DNA of 64,000 nt from Candolleomyces eurysporus. Its lineage: Eukaryota > Basidiomycota > Agaricomycetes > Agaricales > Psathyrellaceae. The position numbers and the translations under genes are program-made. The stretch covers positions 62,001 to 126,000 of the forward strand of contig JANBPK010000712.1 in NCBI GenBank assembly GCA_027579435.1, in the 5' to 3' direction. Positions 12,106 through 23,857 of the stretch are shown one piece after another. Under the pieces are notes generated by a model. It was given only the letters and a program-made list of their open reading frames with translations, was not told the DNA's origin and did not search any database. Each line of letters starts with the position of its first letter. Position 1 is the first letter of the stretch.

Positions 12106-12529
12106 AAAAANTGTTTCGCTTCCAGCCCAGAGCACAGCATTCAGAGAGCTGAATTCTGATAGCACGAAGATCCCCTACCACCAATTGCCAGCTAAACGTG
12201 AAGGGTTGGGATTCTGCGTTAGTCAACGGCGCTCGCCTTCCACGGGGAAAATTGTCGCTCGTAATCATTCGCTACTGCGTTTACACAGCTGTGCGAGAAG
12301 CATCCCGAAATTGGCTCGATTCCTCCATTGCATAGTGTAGTCAACCCATTCAACGACGCCACACCTACTACCATGCTCTAATCTTATTATATACTTGGTA
12401 TATATTGAAATTGACATCGTCGAGCAGCCGTCAAAAAGGAGAACTGTCCGACTATTAACTAGAGCTCAGCATTCCCATAATAACCTTGCTAGCTTTACCG
12501 GCTAGGATATCCAATGCTGGTCGGCATGC
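12106..12529. other. Intergenic, no gene seen
   Basis: About 420 bp at the 3' side of the ABHD11-like gene. AT-rich with short frames only. Confidence 0.45.
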
Positions 12530-13730
12530 TCAGTTTGATTTCAAGAAATCGACTACAATTTTCAGAAACTCCATAGGGCGCTCTGCTTGCACTAAGAACC
12601 TGTATGAGCGATACATTCGACCAGGAAAAGCCAAAACATACCCCAATGACCAGTATCCAATGAATGATAACTTGTATTCGGAAAAAAGGCCTTGAAGGCG
12701 TCTACGTGATCTAGAACAGGATACCTAGAAAGCCGTGAGCTGCTGTGGACGGAAGGTAACCAAAAAGAGCACGTACTCGCTTCGACGACCTGCGATGACG
12801 CATGTCGGCCCATCCCAGACGGGTCGTTTCCGGGACAAGTAATCGTACGGAAATTCTTCCAGGCCGGGTATCGATTCACCCAGCACGTCTAAAGGCAAGG
12901 GGTACCGCGCCTTTTCCTGGTGGTGCGAACCGTGTATCCGAGAATGGCTAGGCAGCACCAAATTCGTCAAGAGAAATTGCCGGATAGAGGCATCCTATGA
13001 TGATTTCGGCGTATGAGGTCGTTGGTAGCTTTGAGGGAAAAACTGGACGCGGTAGACGTACGGGTTCGAAAGACGTGAGGGCTCGGTCCGCATCCGCAAG
13101 TGTCCTGATCATACCTCGAGGCATCGAGTTGATAGTATGCATAGCGGTGATGTATTCGCTCATTCGTTTATCAATAGGCAGTCTGGTAGGCGCCATGTCC
13201 ACGACAATCAAGTGTGACAGGAGGTCACCTTTCCCAGCTGCAGCGAGGGACAGAGCCAGAGTCATCGCAGTCTTTCCTCCCCTGCCTGGTCAGCTAGAAC
13301 CTCGGGGCGCACAAATAATAATCTGCGACGAACATAGAATGCCCGAGAAGCGAGACGTTCTTCAGCCCTTTCTCCTGGATGAAGTGCCCAACATCTTGAG
13401 CCATAACTTCGTAGGTGTGTGGTCGGGCATGGGGAGACGCGCCATGGTTTCTTAGGTCGAGCGTGTAAATAGGTCGGTCACCCAAGGCACGGTGAAAGGC
13501 CTTGGTCAGAGACTTCCAGTTACGTTTAGAGCCACTATAATCCGGTTTTGGGTCAGCCTTCATTCGGCGAGTAAGAAGGACAGAACACACAATAGTCCAT
13601 GCAAAATGACCAAGGGATTTCCTGGTCCTTCTCCTATGGACGTGAAGGATAGAGGGACGTTGTGTTGTGTTGGGTGGGCAGACCTTGAAAAGGCCCGAGC
13701 GTTGGAGAGAATTTTGTTCCTCCAAGTCAT
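12530..13730 (-). CDS. ABHD11/Imo32-like alpha/beta hydrolase, copy 1
   Basis: A serine hydrolase of the ABHD11 group; the yeast relative Imo32 and human ABHD11 are mitochondrial. The start at 13730 opens MTWRNKILSNARAFSRSAH, which is basic and hydroxylated with no acidic residues, as expected for a mitochondrial presequence. Motifs in order: VPLSFTSIGEGPGNPLVILHGLL, GSKRNWKSL, LDLRNHGASPH, the nucleophile elbow GHSMGGKTAMTLAL, IVVDMAPTRLP and a C-terminal YHSLDTGHWG (catalytic His) followed by AERPMEFLKIVVDFLKSN. The exon structure (splits after HGLL, after GHSM and after GHW) matches the divergent paralogue at 14041-15462. Its natural substrate is not known. Confidence 0.9.
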
Positions 13731-13836
13731 GAACACTGTCACAGTGTCAGAACGGAAGAGAGTCTCGGGGTAGTTTTCCGAGGCTGTAACAGGAGAACAA
13801 ACCGAACGGAATGGCCACGTTCCCTCTCCCTGCAAC

Positions 13837-13927
13837 GCCCGCCTAGCTCAATCGGATAGAGCGTCAGACTCTTACACAAGAGCGTGGGTGTATCTGAAGG
13901 CTGCGAGTTCGACCCTCGCGGTGGGCT
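13837..13927 (+). tRNA. tRNA-Lys(CTT) with 17-nt intron
   Basis: The acceptor stem GCCCGCC (13837-13843) pairs with GGTGGGC (13920-13926, one G-T pair) and the discriminator is T. A D arm (GCTC...GAGC), an anticodon stem TCAGA/TCTGA with anticodon CTT at 13871-13873, and a T arm GCGAG-TTCGACC-CTCGC follow. A 17-nt intron (13875-13891) sits one base after the anticodon, the canonical tRNA intron position. The spliced length is 74 nt. The gene lies in the 310-bp gap between two divergent hydrolase genes. Confidence 0.96.
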
Positions 13928-14040
13928 ACTTCACTTTTTTTCTTTTTGACCCGCCATCATCCCGGAATTGTCGTCATCGGAGCAGTCGCCCTACTCTGCT
14001 CTCTGTCTTTTTCTTCTTCCATGCTATCGACTGTGTTGAG

Positions 14041-15462
14041 ATGTCCGCGGTACGTTCCCGGGAGGCTGCGGTCTCTGCAACCTCACAAAACGCGTAAGGT
14101 TTTTCGCCCACTCCGATACCGGTGACTGACCAGCTATATCATAAAGGCAGCCATCGCAGTGCGGTTGTATTCGACAGGCCAGGGACCCATTAAATTGCAC
14201 CATACCGTTCAGACGCCTCCAGAAAGCGATGGAAAGCAGAGTGCTGTCGTCATCCTTCACGGCTTCTTGTAAGGACAGAACTCTTGGCCAACACACTGAG
14301 TTCCTGACGTCTGGCGATCTTTTGCTTGCTCGTTCTCCAGTGGATCGAAGCGGAACTGGGGCGGATTAACCAAGGCGCTAATGCAAAAGTTGAATCGACC
14401 TGTATACGCGTTGGTGAGCGAACATGGCCACATCTTCTCAATTCCGGGTCCTCACCTCAGCTCTCTGCAGGACCTCCGGAACCATGGAACGTCCCCACAC
14501 ACAGAACCTATGACGTACACAGCTATGGCTGAAGACGTCTGGCATTTCGTGCAACAGCACCATCTCTCAGATGTCTCTGTAATCGGGCACTCAATGTAGG
14601 TTATTCACCATTTTTTNCTCTCCGGGTGGCTCTTACTACAATTCGCTCATTCACGCTGACGCAGGGGAGGAAAAGTTGCAATGGCAATGGCATTGGCTGC
14701 AGGACACGAAAAACCCAACGACATACTCAGCAAGCTAGTCGTCGTCGACATCTCTCCTGTGAAAGCTCGGCTTTCGAAAGAGTTCTCGCTATACATCGAT
14801 ACCCTCAAGGAAATTGAAGATTTGGGTTTGAAGACGAGGAAGGAGGCGACGGAATATTTGGCGCGCGTTGAAAAGGTGTGTTTCTCAGATCCTGTCGTGG
14901 TGTTCGACGGAATGCCGACAATTGCGCATCTTCCAACAGGATCCAGGAGTCCAAGGGTTCCTCCTCACCAACCTCCTCCCCTTCCACCGAGACGACCCGC
15001 GCGCAAAGTTTACTGTCCCCCTGGACATTTTCAAGAGAAACGTACCAAACATTGTGGATTTCCCGTTCGTTCCTGGCGAACGTTCATGGGAGGGGAAGAC
15101 TTTGTTCGTGAAAGGGTCAAAGAGCCCGTACGTTGAGCCTTTTCTTGTAATGTGTTTTAGTTCGATTTACTCATCTGTCTGCAGCTACATCAGGGAGAAA
15201 AACTTGCCAAGTATCCGGGAATTTTTCCCGAACGTCCAGCTTGAAGAGTTGGACACTGGTCATTGGGGTAAGTCGCCTTCGTCCCCTTCTATATATGAAC
15301 CAGTAGTTGACGTTCTTCCTATATTCCTACAGTTCACGCTGAAAAGTAAGAACTCTATTTTCCCTCCGACGCGTAACTCTCTTCCTGACTGAATTCCTCT
15401 CTTACACTACTAGGCCTCATGAGTTCTTGGAAACCGTATCTAAATTCATAACAGACAATTGA
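14041..15462 (+). CDS. ABHD11/Imo32-like alpha/beta hydrolase, copy 2
   Basis: A second ABHD11-type serine hydrolase, divergent from copy 1. The start at 14041 gives MSAVRSREAAVSATSQNA. An intron with donor GTAAGG follows, then IKAAIAVRLYSTGQGPIKLHHTV, and the N-terminus could be a mitochondrial presequence. Motifs: VVILHGFFGSKRNWGGLTKA, LDLRNHGTSPHTEPMTY, the nucleophile elbow GHSMGGKVAMAMALAAG, LVVVDISPVKARLS, VQGFLLTNLLPF, LEELDTGHWVHAEKP and the C-terminus HEFLETVSKFITDN. Eight or more short introns are predicted, several at the same positions as in copy 1. An undetermined base at 14617 lies inside an intron. The pair probably arose by duplication with inversion around the tRNA gene. Confidence 0.9.
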
Positions 15463-15517
15463 ATAGCGGCAAGATGCTAACGATACATACAAAAATTAAG
15501 GACCTAACAGACACAGT

Positions 15518-15544
15518 ATGATAGATAGATAGGATAGATAGATA
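15518..15544. repeat. (GATA)n microsatellite
   Basis: Short interrupted GATA run in the 130-bp gap between the hydrolase stop and the end of the acidic unknown gene. Confidence 0.7.
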
Positions 15545-15592
15545 TTCGAGCCATACGGGCCAGGGTATAATCAACCTTTCTTCCCCTTCCCT

Positions 15593-16888
15593 TCAAAAAT
15601 ATATCGCACCATTAACACTGTCCATCGGGCCAGCTCTTCTATCATCCTCGTCTTCGTCCTCGAACTGAGGGCCCGGAACGAGACCACGAACGGCTCCTCC
15701 GTCCTCCCTGAAAACAGGCTGGGCGATGGGCAACTGGGTAGCATTCGCCCCACTGTACCTCATCGGCTTCGGCATGGCACGTCCATAATAGGCCGTCAAC
15801 CTATCGTCGTCGCCCGCATATACAGCGTTATCTTCTTGAGTGTAATCACCCCCATCCTCCTCGTCCTCTTCTTCAAATCCTTCCTCGTCGCTAATATCAC
15901 TAACGGGACTATCATCCCCATTCCCTGCGCCATATCGTCTACCGGCCTCGGCCTCCCTCGCCTCTTCGGCAGCCTGCAATCCCATAATAAAGAGGTACTG
16001 GTCGAATTCGGACGGGAGCCCCCACTGAACACCTTCGATAAAGGGCATACGCTGGATGAAACTGGCTTTGCGTTTAAGCTCGACGTCTTCCATCGTAGTG
16101 CGAGCGGTAGTACGGTCCTCTCTCCGAGCGAGGTCGATGCGCTTTCTCCAGAGCTCTTTCGTCGTATCAGAGTCCTCGGTCCCCGAGGTTGAAAAGAACG
16201 GGCAGAATGTGGGTTTGGGGTATACGCGCTTTCTCCTCATTCCATTGAGAGCCAGCTGAGGGATGTTCGAGGTCGTGGTCGTGGTACAGGTGGCGACAGA
16301 ATTGGATTTGAGAGGGGTAGAGGATTCGGGAGGCCTGAAGACAGGCTCGCCAAGAACGGGTTCGTCGGGAGGGCTAATGCTCGCGACAGAAGGGGCTGGG
16401 AGTGCGTCCAGCATGTCCGTGCCCTGATTAATAGCGCTGGGAGAACACTCGACGTCCTTGAGATCGGATAGGGGAATATGGGTCATGGAAGATGGCGAGG
16501 CGGCGGTGTCTGAATCTTGAGTAGCGCTGGACGCCATTGAAATGCCATCAGTTGAGGACGACGACGACGAGCTGCTACTAGACGATGGAGACGGTTGCTC
16601 CGGTATGGTTTCGTCTACGTCCGAGTCAATTAATTGCTGAGCGAGAGGGAACGTCAACTTACTGTCAATGGGATCGAGTGCACCTTCCTCTCCGCCGGGA
16701 GCAGACATAGCAGACCTATCCTCCGAGTCCTCTTCTTTCCCGGTACGAAGATACGACGACAACGGGCCCAGGTGAAAGACCGTAATGCTCTGGCAAAGCA
16801 AAGCGATAGTGTCTGGGATGGGCATTTTCGACGATATTTGGGTATACGCCCAGGTTAAGAGGGAAAGAATGTCGGGGAGTCGGATCAT
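15593..16888 (-). CDS. Acidic, low-complexity conserved protein of unknown function
   Basis: A single long frame. The first in-frame ATG is at 16888 (MIRLPDILSLLTWAYTQISS); the open frame runs further up but starts there with TTG, so I chose the ATG. The N-terminal hydrophobic or helical block is followed by a Ser-rich tract, including a run of eleven Ser near the middle. A more conserved-looking core comes next (KRVYPKPTFCPFFSTSG, RKASFIQRMPFIEGVQWGLP, EFDQYLFIMGLQAAEEA), and the tail is Asp/Glu-rich. No catalytic motif is visible. The core suggests a real basidiomycete protein with a largely disordered chain. I do not recognise a named family. Confidence 0.7.
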   Translation of the reverse strand: MIRLPDILSLLTWAYTQISSKMPIPDTIALLCQSITVFHLGPLSSYLRTGKEEDSEDRSAMSAPGGEEGALDPIDSKLTFPLAQQLIDSDVDETIPEQPSPSSSSSSSSSSSTDGISMASSATQDSDTAASPSSMTHIPLSDLKDVECSPSAINQGTDMLDALPAPSVASISPPDEPVLGEPVFRPPESSTPLKSNSVATCTTTTTSNIPQLALNGMRRKRVYPKPTFCPFFSTSGTEDSDTTKELWRKRIDLARREDRTTARTTMEDVELKRKASFIQRMPFIEGVQWGLPSEFDQYLFIMGLQAAEEAREAEAGRRYGAGNGDDSPVSDISDEEGFEEEDEEDGGDYTQEDNAVYAGDDDRLTAYYGRAMPKPMRYSGANATQLPIAQPVFREDGGAVRGLVPGPQFEDEDEDDRRAGPMDSVNGAIYF

Positions 16889-17521
16889 GGTATCATTGGG
16901 ATTGGGACTGGGACTGGATACTCGCAGGCACGATAGAAATGGCCACTCCTCATAGGAGGTTGGACCTAGTCGCCGTTTCAATCGTATGATGAAGTGTTAG
17001 GTTGAGTTGTCGTTGTCCATGCCACACCCCCGCCGCGCACACTTTCTCCTGGTTTCCTGCGCAGGCCGAGTGGCTACTCTCTTTGTTATTCATCTGCGTT
17101 TCATAGTCGAGTCAGAGAGAGGCTCTCTCTCGGTGTTCGTGGTACCCCTAACTGGCTCCAGTTGAATCGAGCCCGATTTCTTTCAACGACGATGACGTCG
17201 TGAGGGTTGAAAGGAATTCAGACGTCAATGACAATTGGGAAGCTACGTTTGTGAAGCTTGAAGCTTGTTCGCAGAGAATAGATTTGGAAAGGGTTTCGTT
17301 ATCAGTCACCGCTGCCTTGCATGGCATTGTGAAGGAGATATAGACTGAGGGTTGCCTGCCCATAGAGCAAATGGTGGTGAAGAGGAAGAGAGGGGGCTGA
17401 AGAGGACAAGCGTGGGACCAACTCGCAGCCGTCTTGCTCAAGCTTGCTCACCACCATCATCGACAGCGAGCTCGAATTCTCCGAAACCGCTTTGGAATAC
17501 CTGCAAGCATGATTCGTTGAA
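16889..17521. promoter_or_regulatory. Divergent intergenic region upstream of the acidic protein and arv1
   Basis: About 630 bp between divergently transcribed genes, so it must hold both promoters. No clear TATA box, operator or extra gene could be identified. The overlapping frames at 17148-17612 look like shadows. Confidence 0.4.
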
Positions 17522-18863
17522 ATGCCCATCTGTACAACCTGCACACACTCAACCGAGTACCTCTACACCACCTATGAATCCGAGTACAATCTTCGGCTCG
17601 AACAATGCGTAAGTCCTTCCCCGTCTACCCTTCCCAAAGAAACGAAACCGAAAACAACCGGAATTACATAGTCGAACTGCAAAGCTTTTGTTGACCCCTA
17701 CGTCGAGTTTGACGCGTTGACGCTGTTCATCGACCTCATTCTACTCAAGCCGGGCGTCTACCGACACTTGTTGTATAACCGCGGTACAGAGCCCAGGAAG
17801 CTTGGACAGGGTGAACAGAAGGAACAGGAAAAGGCTGCCAAGCAAGAGAGCAGCAAATATGATGCTAAAGAGCAGGTGTGTTGGTCGTAGTCATTTGGGC
17901 CGTCTAACTGAGAGGATTTTGTATTTTCAGAGACGCTGGCTGCTCATCGCGAAACTCGGACCCAGCCTTGTGTTCCTCGATGCATGTACGTGAGCTTGAA
18001 CATTCAAAGGTCTCTCTAGTCTAATCATCTCTTCGCAGTTATTCGTTGGAGTTATCTCAGTGAGCTTTCTGCCAGGTTTTGCCTGGATGAAATGGCTTTG
18101 CTCACCGCTCACCCTGGCAGACCCCACATCGTCCTCTGACCCCATAATCTGGACAGCAGACATGCTGAAAGCATTCGGCCGCATCCTAGCGGGTACAGTA
18201 GCAGGTACGCACCCATTCCCTGCCCCATACTGGAATTCTATCCCATTGTCGTCTCTTACTAGAAACTCTGGCATTCCACCTCGGCATCATGTTCGTGTCC
18301 TACTGCCTCCTCAAACTCGTCGACTGGCTCCAAACCTGGAGGACCCAATCACGCACTCCTTCCGCTGTGCGCCAAGAATTCCGACTATCCTTGATCCCAC
18401 TCACCCTCTTCTATTCTTCCCTGACCAAGTACTTCTTGCTATTGCTTCTGACGATCTGGCTACCTGCATCGTCGTCCAAACCGCCGCCAACAAGCCAACC
18501 TTTACCTTCGTGGGTTGATAAGGTTCTACCTAACAACGAACTTGCGTATTGGGCTTTCCAGTTGTTGGACGATGATAAGCTAGATAGAGAGTGGCTTGTG
18601 AGGAATGTACTTGGAGGGATGTCGGCGGGCTTTGGACTTCGTGGTAAGTCTCACATGCTTCTACGTGCAGCAACGCCTAGACGATCTCTGACCCTGTCGT
18701 CGCTCCTATTTCAGTCATCCTAGACGACATCCAGCCTATCTTTACCACCTCAATCATTGTGCTTGGGTGGGGCGCCAAAACCCTCGTCGCGAACTTTGTC
18801 AGTGGATGGATTGGAGGGGACCAAACGTTCCAAGAAGCCTGGCTTGCCTACAGTATACCATAG
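17522..18863 (+). CDS. arv1: ARV1 lipid-homeostasis protein of the ER membrane
   Basis: ARV1-family membrane protein needed for sterol and sphingolipid distribution and GPI-anchor synthesis in yeast. The ARV1 homology domain is at the N-terminus: MPICTTCTHSTEYLYTTYES, then EQC joined to SNC across the first intron, forming the Cys4 zinc site. It continues with DPYVEFDALTLFIDLILLKP and GVYRHLLYNRG. Hydrophobic segments follow (ETLAFHLGIMFVSYCLLKLV, LIPLTLFYSSLTKYFLLLLL, IIVLGWGAKTLVANFVSGWI). The predicted first exons are 17522-17608, 17672-17875 and 17931-17985, with further short introns before the stop at 18861-18863. The charged Lys/Glu linker after RNRGTEPRK is typical of fungal copies. 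Confidence 0.92.
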
Positions 18864-18982
18864 TATAGATATCACCAATACCAAGAATCAATAAGATTGC
18901 AGTCAATTCAATCTAATCTTACATCTCGCCAACCCAGTGTATGAGTACGAAAAATAACCCTGTCTGTGGATTACCATTATTG

Positions 18983-20292
18983 TTAGTCCAATCCTGCTGC
19001 GCCGCCGCCGCTCGAAGCTGGGGTCAGTGTGCGCCGGGGTGCTGCTTCAGAGGGACCACCCCCGAGGAACGAAGACATTATATCACCAAATGGGTTGGCG
19101 GGTGCCGATCTTGGTGGTGGGATCGCGAAGAAGAGAGTTGCAATTTCGTTCAGCGCCTAACCCCGCAAGAGACATTAGACCAAACCAATCCACACAACGA
19201 CAGTGATGCACACATACCTTTCTGACTTCTGGTAACGCAAGTGGCCCGCCTTTACTCTGATATGTACCACACAGACGAACCCAACATTCTCTGGGCACCT
19301 TGCTCTTGTCCCCATTGGCGCGTTGGCACGTCGCCACTGCCAGTTGCGAGAAGTTGACGAAGGACTCTGCGGTCATCAGGACCTCATCCGAGCCCTCGCC
19401 ACCAACTGGTACTGAAACCGCACTGGAGGTGAGGGATGATGGCAGGCCTTTGACGAACTGTTTGATGAAGCTCTTTGCCGCGAGGATGTTGCCGTTTTGG
19501 AGGTATCTGTTTTCCATCAGAGGTCGATCAAGATTGTGACCGGGTTAGAAGGGATAGGGTCAATGGATCGATTGTACGAACGGAATGACACCCCGAATCG
19601 CGAACAGACCGAAGCCAGGACCAGCGCCTGCCCATTGCAAGAATACATCTGCAAGCAGTCTGGCACTGTCGCGAGTCCCGGATGAGAGTAGGTGCTGTTC
19701 TGCAGCATCCAGGAGACCCTCTATGACCCAAGATATCAGATAACGTTCCCCAATATGATAGGCTGCCAACGTACCTTTGTACAGCAGTTCACCGACGTAG
19801 TAAAGGAGGTCAGGATCTCCTGCAGGGTGTTCGCCGAATTTGGCTGACCATCTATGCAACACTCAGCCAAAGAACGGGAGTCGAGGGAGGAAAGAAGGAC
19901 GTACGCGATCCCCTTGTCGATCAAGGTCTTCCTCCAGCCACCCTCGGGGCCCGTCAACGCAATCAGCTGCGTCAATCTTCCTGACCATCCATGAATCAAA
20001 CACCAATACCAACGACCGACCGGAACAAAGACGTACCCCTGCTTTCAGCCGTGACACTCTCTCCCTTAGTATCATACACATCCAGCATGAATCCAGCCAG
20101 ATCTACCCCACTGCCTGGCTGGTTATTCTTTAATAGGTCTCGGGCACTTTGGAAGAGAACGTCGATCGCGGTGTCATGTTGACCTGATTTGACGTATCTG
20201 GATGCGAATGTACGTGCTTTTTGGTGCGCCTCGTAGGGTGATGTAGAAATTTGGGGTAGGATGGCGTTGAGGGCTCGAGATGAAGAGGCCAT
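18983..20292 (-). CDS. get4: GET4, guided entry of tail-anchored proteins factor 4
   Basis: Cytosolic alpha-helical repeat protein that with Get5 bridges Sgt2 and the Get3 ATPase in tail-anchored membrane-protein targeting. The start at 20292 gives MASSSRALNAILPQIS, then SPYEAHQKARTFASRYVKSG, DLLKNNQPGSGVDLAGFMLD, WSAKFGEHPAGDPDLLYYVG, the central AAYHIGERYLISWVIEGLLD and RDSARLLADVFLQWAGAGPG. It ends with NPFGDIMSSFLGGGPSEAAP and a Gly/Ala-rich tail. The motif order and about 330-residue length fit fungal Get4. Five or six short introns are predicted, and the last acceptor precedes ALNEIATLFF. Confidence 0.93.
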
Positions 20293-21146
20293 GGTGGTGG
20301 TGGTGGGTGGAGAGAAAGGCCGCGGAGTTTGAATGACCACTCTCGTCGACGCCCACCACTGAGTGCGCCCCGCTAATCTCTCAACTCAACTCCCCTTGTC
20401 CTTGGTCTACGGTTGGAATATTCGACTAATTATTATCCTGGGTTGCATATCCTATCTTCGGTTGCTCGTGTCTGGAGACTGGGCCTATCGCTGGCAGACG
20501 CTCTATGAGCAAGCGGAGATTCGAGAATCCTCCCCACCCTCCATGGACCCTTATTCTCCGAGTCACCAGTCTATCTGGAGACGGCTTGAAAGAAACCGGA
20601 GCGAACAGCCTCTCTGTGCCATGGAAACCCGTCTCGGAGAGCAACCCGTCACTTCTATCGACATCCACCTGGGCGGCTATCTAGAAAGCTATGCAAGGAC
20701 TGACGCTTTTCAATGAAAGCAATTTACAGATGCCATGACTAGTGAGCGCCTCTTAATCCGCCAGCGTCCCACTGAAACACGAACCTTCAGAAGGAACAAG
20801 ACCTGCTTCTTTTGCATTTTCGCCCGTGACGGCCGTGCTCCGGTTGGGAGATTTAATATCATACCGCCGCAAGGTAGTGTTTCAAAATTAGCGGGGGATC
20901 TACCGACAATTTGGCAGCAGATGGCTAATTAAAAAAAAAAANGATTTCTCCTTTCTTTCTGAAGGGGCTCAAAGAACAGTCCGAATTGGTGTGCCCTTCC
21001 TCCTCTCCCATCGTTTCACCGGAGATATTCACACTGGTTGTAGGTTTCTAGCATCCGCATTAAATTTTCTAATCATTACATCAATGAATTCCTGTGCGCA
21101 TTCATTGCGATAGGCGAAATACAATGCTTTCCGCAACAGTTGTGCA
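20293..21146. other. Intergenic, no supportable gene
   Basis: About 850 bp upstream of get4 and downstream of the GH17 gene. A 117-codon plus-strand frame (20363-20716) begins with GTG and shows no motif. A homopolymer next to an undetermined base lies at 20931-20942. Confidence 0.4.
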
Positions 21147-22628
21147 TCAGCACGAGGTCTTTGGGCTAAACCGGATTTTCAATTGTCCATTTGTGCCATA
21201 GATCCCGTATCCAGGCTCCTGGTTATCCGAGTAAATGTGGGCAAACCACCCGACGCCACCGCCTTTCATGGACTTGAAGTCACCGCAGTGCGAGTCCAAG
21301 AGATCGTAGTAATCCTGTTGGTTGCTTGATTGTGAGTATACAGCTTCTTCTAGAATCTTTTTTTTTTTTTCCAAGAATGTAATGCTGAAACCCTTACCTG
21401 TTCGTTCTGCACATTCGCTACAGCGTTAGGGCTGTTAGGCTGAACTCCTGAAGACGTCACGGAAGGCCATCCATTCTAAATAATTTTTTTTGGTAGGTCT
21501 TTAGATATCCCAATGAAAGCTAATGGCGAAAAANTACTCGCCTGACTGAGATAGATCTTTTTTCCACCGGCGTTGCTTAAGAACCAGTTCAGATCGTTCA
21601 TGACGATTGGCCACGAATTTTTCGCTAGTATTGAACACGCCAGGAACTCAATTCCGGTACAGCACACTTGACTCGGGAAACCTACCAGTAGAGGCTTGTT
21701 GGGAGAAGAACGGCAACATGTGCGCATCAACGAAATCCTCTGCTTTGAGAACATCCATAGAACCGTCGTCTTTCTGCTGTGGCGATGGTCAGCAAATTTC
21801 CTGTTCATGATTCCGATCCTTACTTACTAGTTGGTATCCGTAAGCCATCTCACTTACTGTGATCGGTATTCCGACACCCGAAAGCGCCGCCTTCGCTGCC
21901 TTTACCTCGTTCGCGAGGTCTCCTGGGTATATGGCCCAATCGTACAGAGGTTCGGAGCCGAATTGAACAACCCGCGTTACGAACTTGGCTTTGGAGTTCG
22001 TCTTTAAAATATTGAAGAGTGCATCACGGCGACTCTTATAAATGTCTGTGCCATCGAAACCGAACTGCCAGAGAGAATATATGTCGCAAATTCAATGACC
22101 TTAGTTATAGGTACTTACCCATATTAAAGCGTGAACGCCGATCCCAGCAGACCAGGCTGCCTCTATAACATTATTGCTAGAAGCGGGTAAGTAATTTCAT
22201 TTCCGTGATAAAAGGCATGCACAAACTAATGGTTGGGGTTACTCTCGCAGACGCCATAAAGGCGTACATATCGACCTTTGAATCTACTCCTGATATCTGT
22301 GAAGTCTCGACGCAGTGTGTCGACACTTTGACCTGCAACGAACATTCAGTATCAACGTACGGGATAGCAAAAGTTGGTGAAACTCACAAGCACTAATTTC
22401 ATAGCTAAAACCCACAAAGGCGTACTCGGTGCTATAATCACACCACCAGTTGTTCAATGACGAAGGGACCGAGCTGGGCATCTTGAACCCAACGGCCGGA
22501 AAGCAGTTCGGGGGTGCGTTGGCTTGGACCGCGCGGTTACCGACGGTCGAGTTGTGCTCGATCGGATGGCCGGTCACAACGTAAACGCATGCGGCGGCGA
22601 TGAGTGCACGGAAGGTGAAGGATTTCAT
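21147..22628 (-). CDS. GH17 family beta-1,3-glucanase-like secreted protein
   Basis: Clan GH-A glycoside hydrolase of family 17, expected to act on beta-1,3-glucan of the fungal wall. The start at 22628 opens a signal peptide (MKSFTFRALIAAACVYVVTG). The enzyme part includes the exon ending WWCDYSTEYAFVGFSYEISA, then RYVRLYGVCESNPNH, GVHALIWFGFDGTDIYKSRR, VTRVVQFGSEPLYDWA (probable acid/base Glu), VGIPITVSEMAYGYQL (probable nucleophile Glu), KKIYLSQNGWPSV and a C-terminal WFAHIYSDNQEPGYGIYG. Several introns interrupt it. The one at 21476-21541 has a GC donor and contains an undetermined base at 21534. A 60-codon stretch shared with other fungal GH17-like proteins supports the call; the exact linkage specificity is unknown. 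Confidence 0.88.
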
Positions 22629-23857
22629 CGTAGCACCCTCGGGGGCGAAGGGCAGGACGGTATCCTGCCCTTCAAATATAGATGTCTCAGGTCCTTTATA
22701 CTGGGACGGGGAGGAAGAAAGCTAAGTGGGAGTCTCTCGGTCAAGCACCGTTAAGGCGATTTGTCGACGCAAGGCGGGGCCCGCGCGTTGCAGTCCGAAA
22801 CGGTTGTCCTTCTGGATTTGGAGCTGGCTTTTCCTCGGACATGGACTCAAGGGTTCCTTGCCACTAATCACCGTACTGGTGAGTTGATCAAATACTATGG
22901 CCTCTGCTCGACTACTATAGCTTCTAGCTCCACCACCATCCGAGCCATTATGACGGGAGTCAGTCTTCTTCCTGAAGCATACACAAAGGGAGTGTCCTTT
23001 GTAACACATGCCTTGCGATCCTCCCAAGGGCTCAGCGAGTTCTCAAGGGAAGCCATCGGTGGCATGTCCTTCGACTTTCTAAATATAACATTTTTTNCTG
23101 ATTTTCTCAACGGGGTGCTCTAATTATCTCGCGGCTCATCGGCCGTACTCGAAGATGTCGAAGAAGCAACGAAGCGCAGCGAGGTTGCCTTACTGACCAT
23201 GAGGACTACCGGTAAATATTAATCTTGACCATGCTACCCCCGCACACCGGCCGGTATTCTAACGTTTAGTTACAAGATCGACTAGTAAAACCGTCGTAAG
23301 GAAAATGATCACAGAGCGTAAGTTTTGCGCTCAGATGATTAGCTTGGTCGAGTCACCGTCGAGTCACCGTCAAGCATGCCACTCCCTTTTAGGGCAACCG
23401 CTTTCCAATCTCAATATCCTCAATATCGGCCGCAGTTGAGATCGGCAGCCTATACTCAGAACTCCGCGAGCCACTATCCATCACGAGAAGGTCTTCGAAA
23501 TGCTAAGTGAACCAATTATTAAGAAAGTGGGGGAGAAAGCATGAACGTTTGACGTTCATCGCATATTACATTAATGGCTCTCGTCGGGCGCACGCACCAT
23601 CGACTGCCATGGGGAATTAGTGTACATAGTCTAGCTATAAACATGTCCGATAAACAAGAGTTCCTTCACCAGTGAACCTCGCGTGCTGTTGGCAGAGCAT
23701 GCAAGCTGCACTAGCGAAGAGCGGTTTTTGTACTCGACAGCAGTGCTCAAACTCCGATTCACCCGAGCCACACCTGCCGCCCGTGGGGTCTAGGGCATTC
23801 AGGCGGGTCGCGGAAATCGAGTACGAGTGTGCAGAGTACACAAGAGAGGGGAGGAAT
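22629..23857. other. Left border of the duplicated island
   Basis: No gene is supported. From about 23280 to 23530 the sequence is similar to 25205-25440 (for example TAGGGCAACCGCTTT in both), so the 3' flank of dsRBM-1 belongs to the about 1.9-kb duplication. An undetermined base lies at 23097 beside a T run. Confidence 0.55.

Noticed and set aside
16889..16981. Upstream extension of the acidic unknown protein to 16981
   Set aside because: The extension opens with TTG and no upstream ATG or splice site could be supported.
20363..20716. 117-codon plus-strand frame between get4 and the GH17 gene
   Set aside because: It begins with GTG, has no motif and overlaps the get4 promoter side; composition gives no reason to call it a gene.
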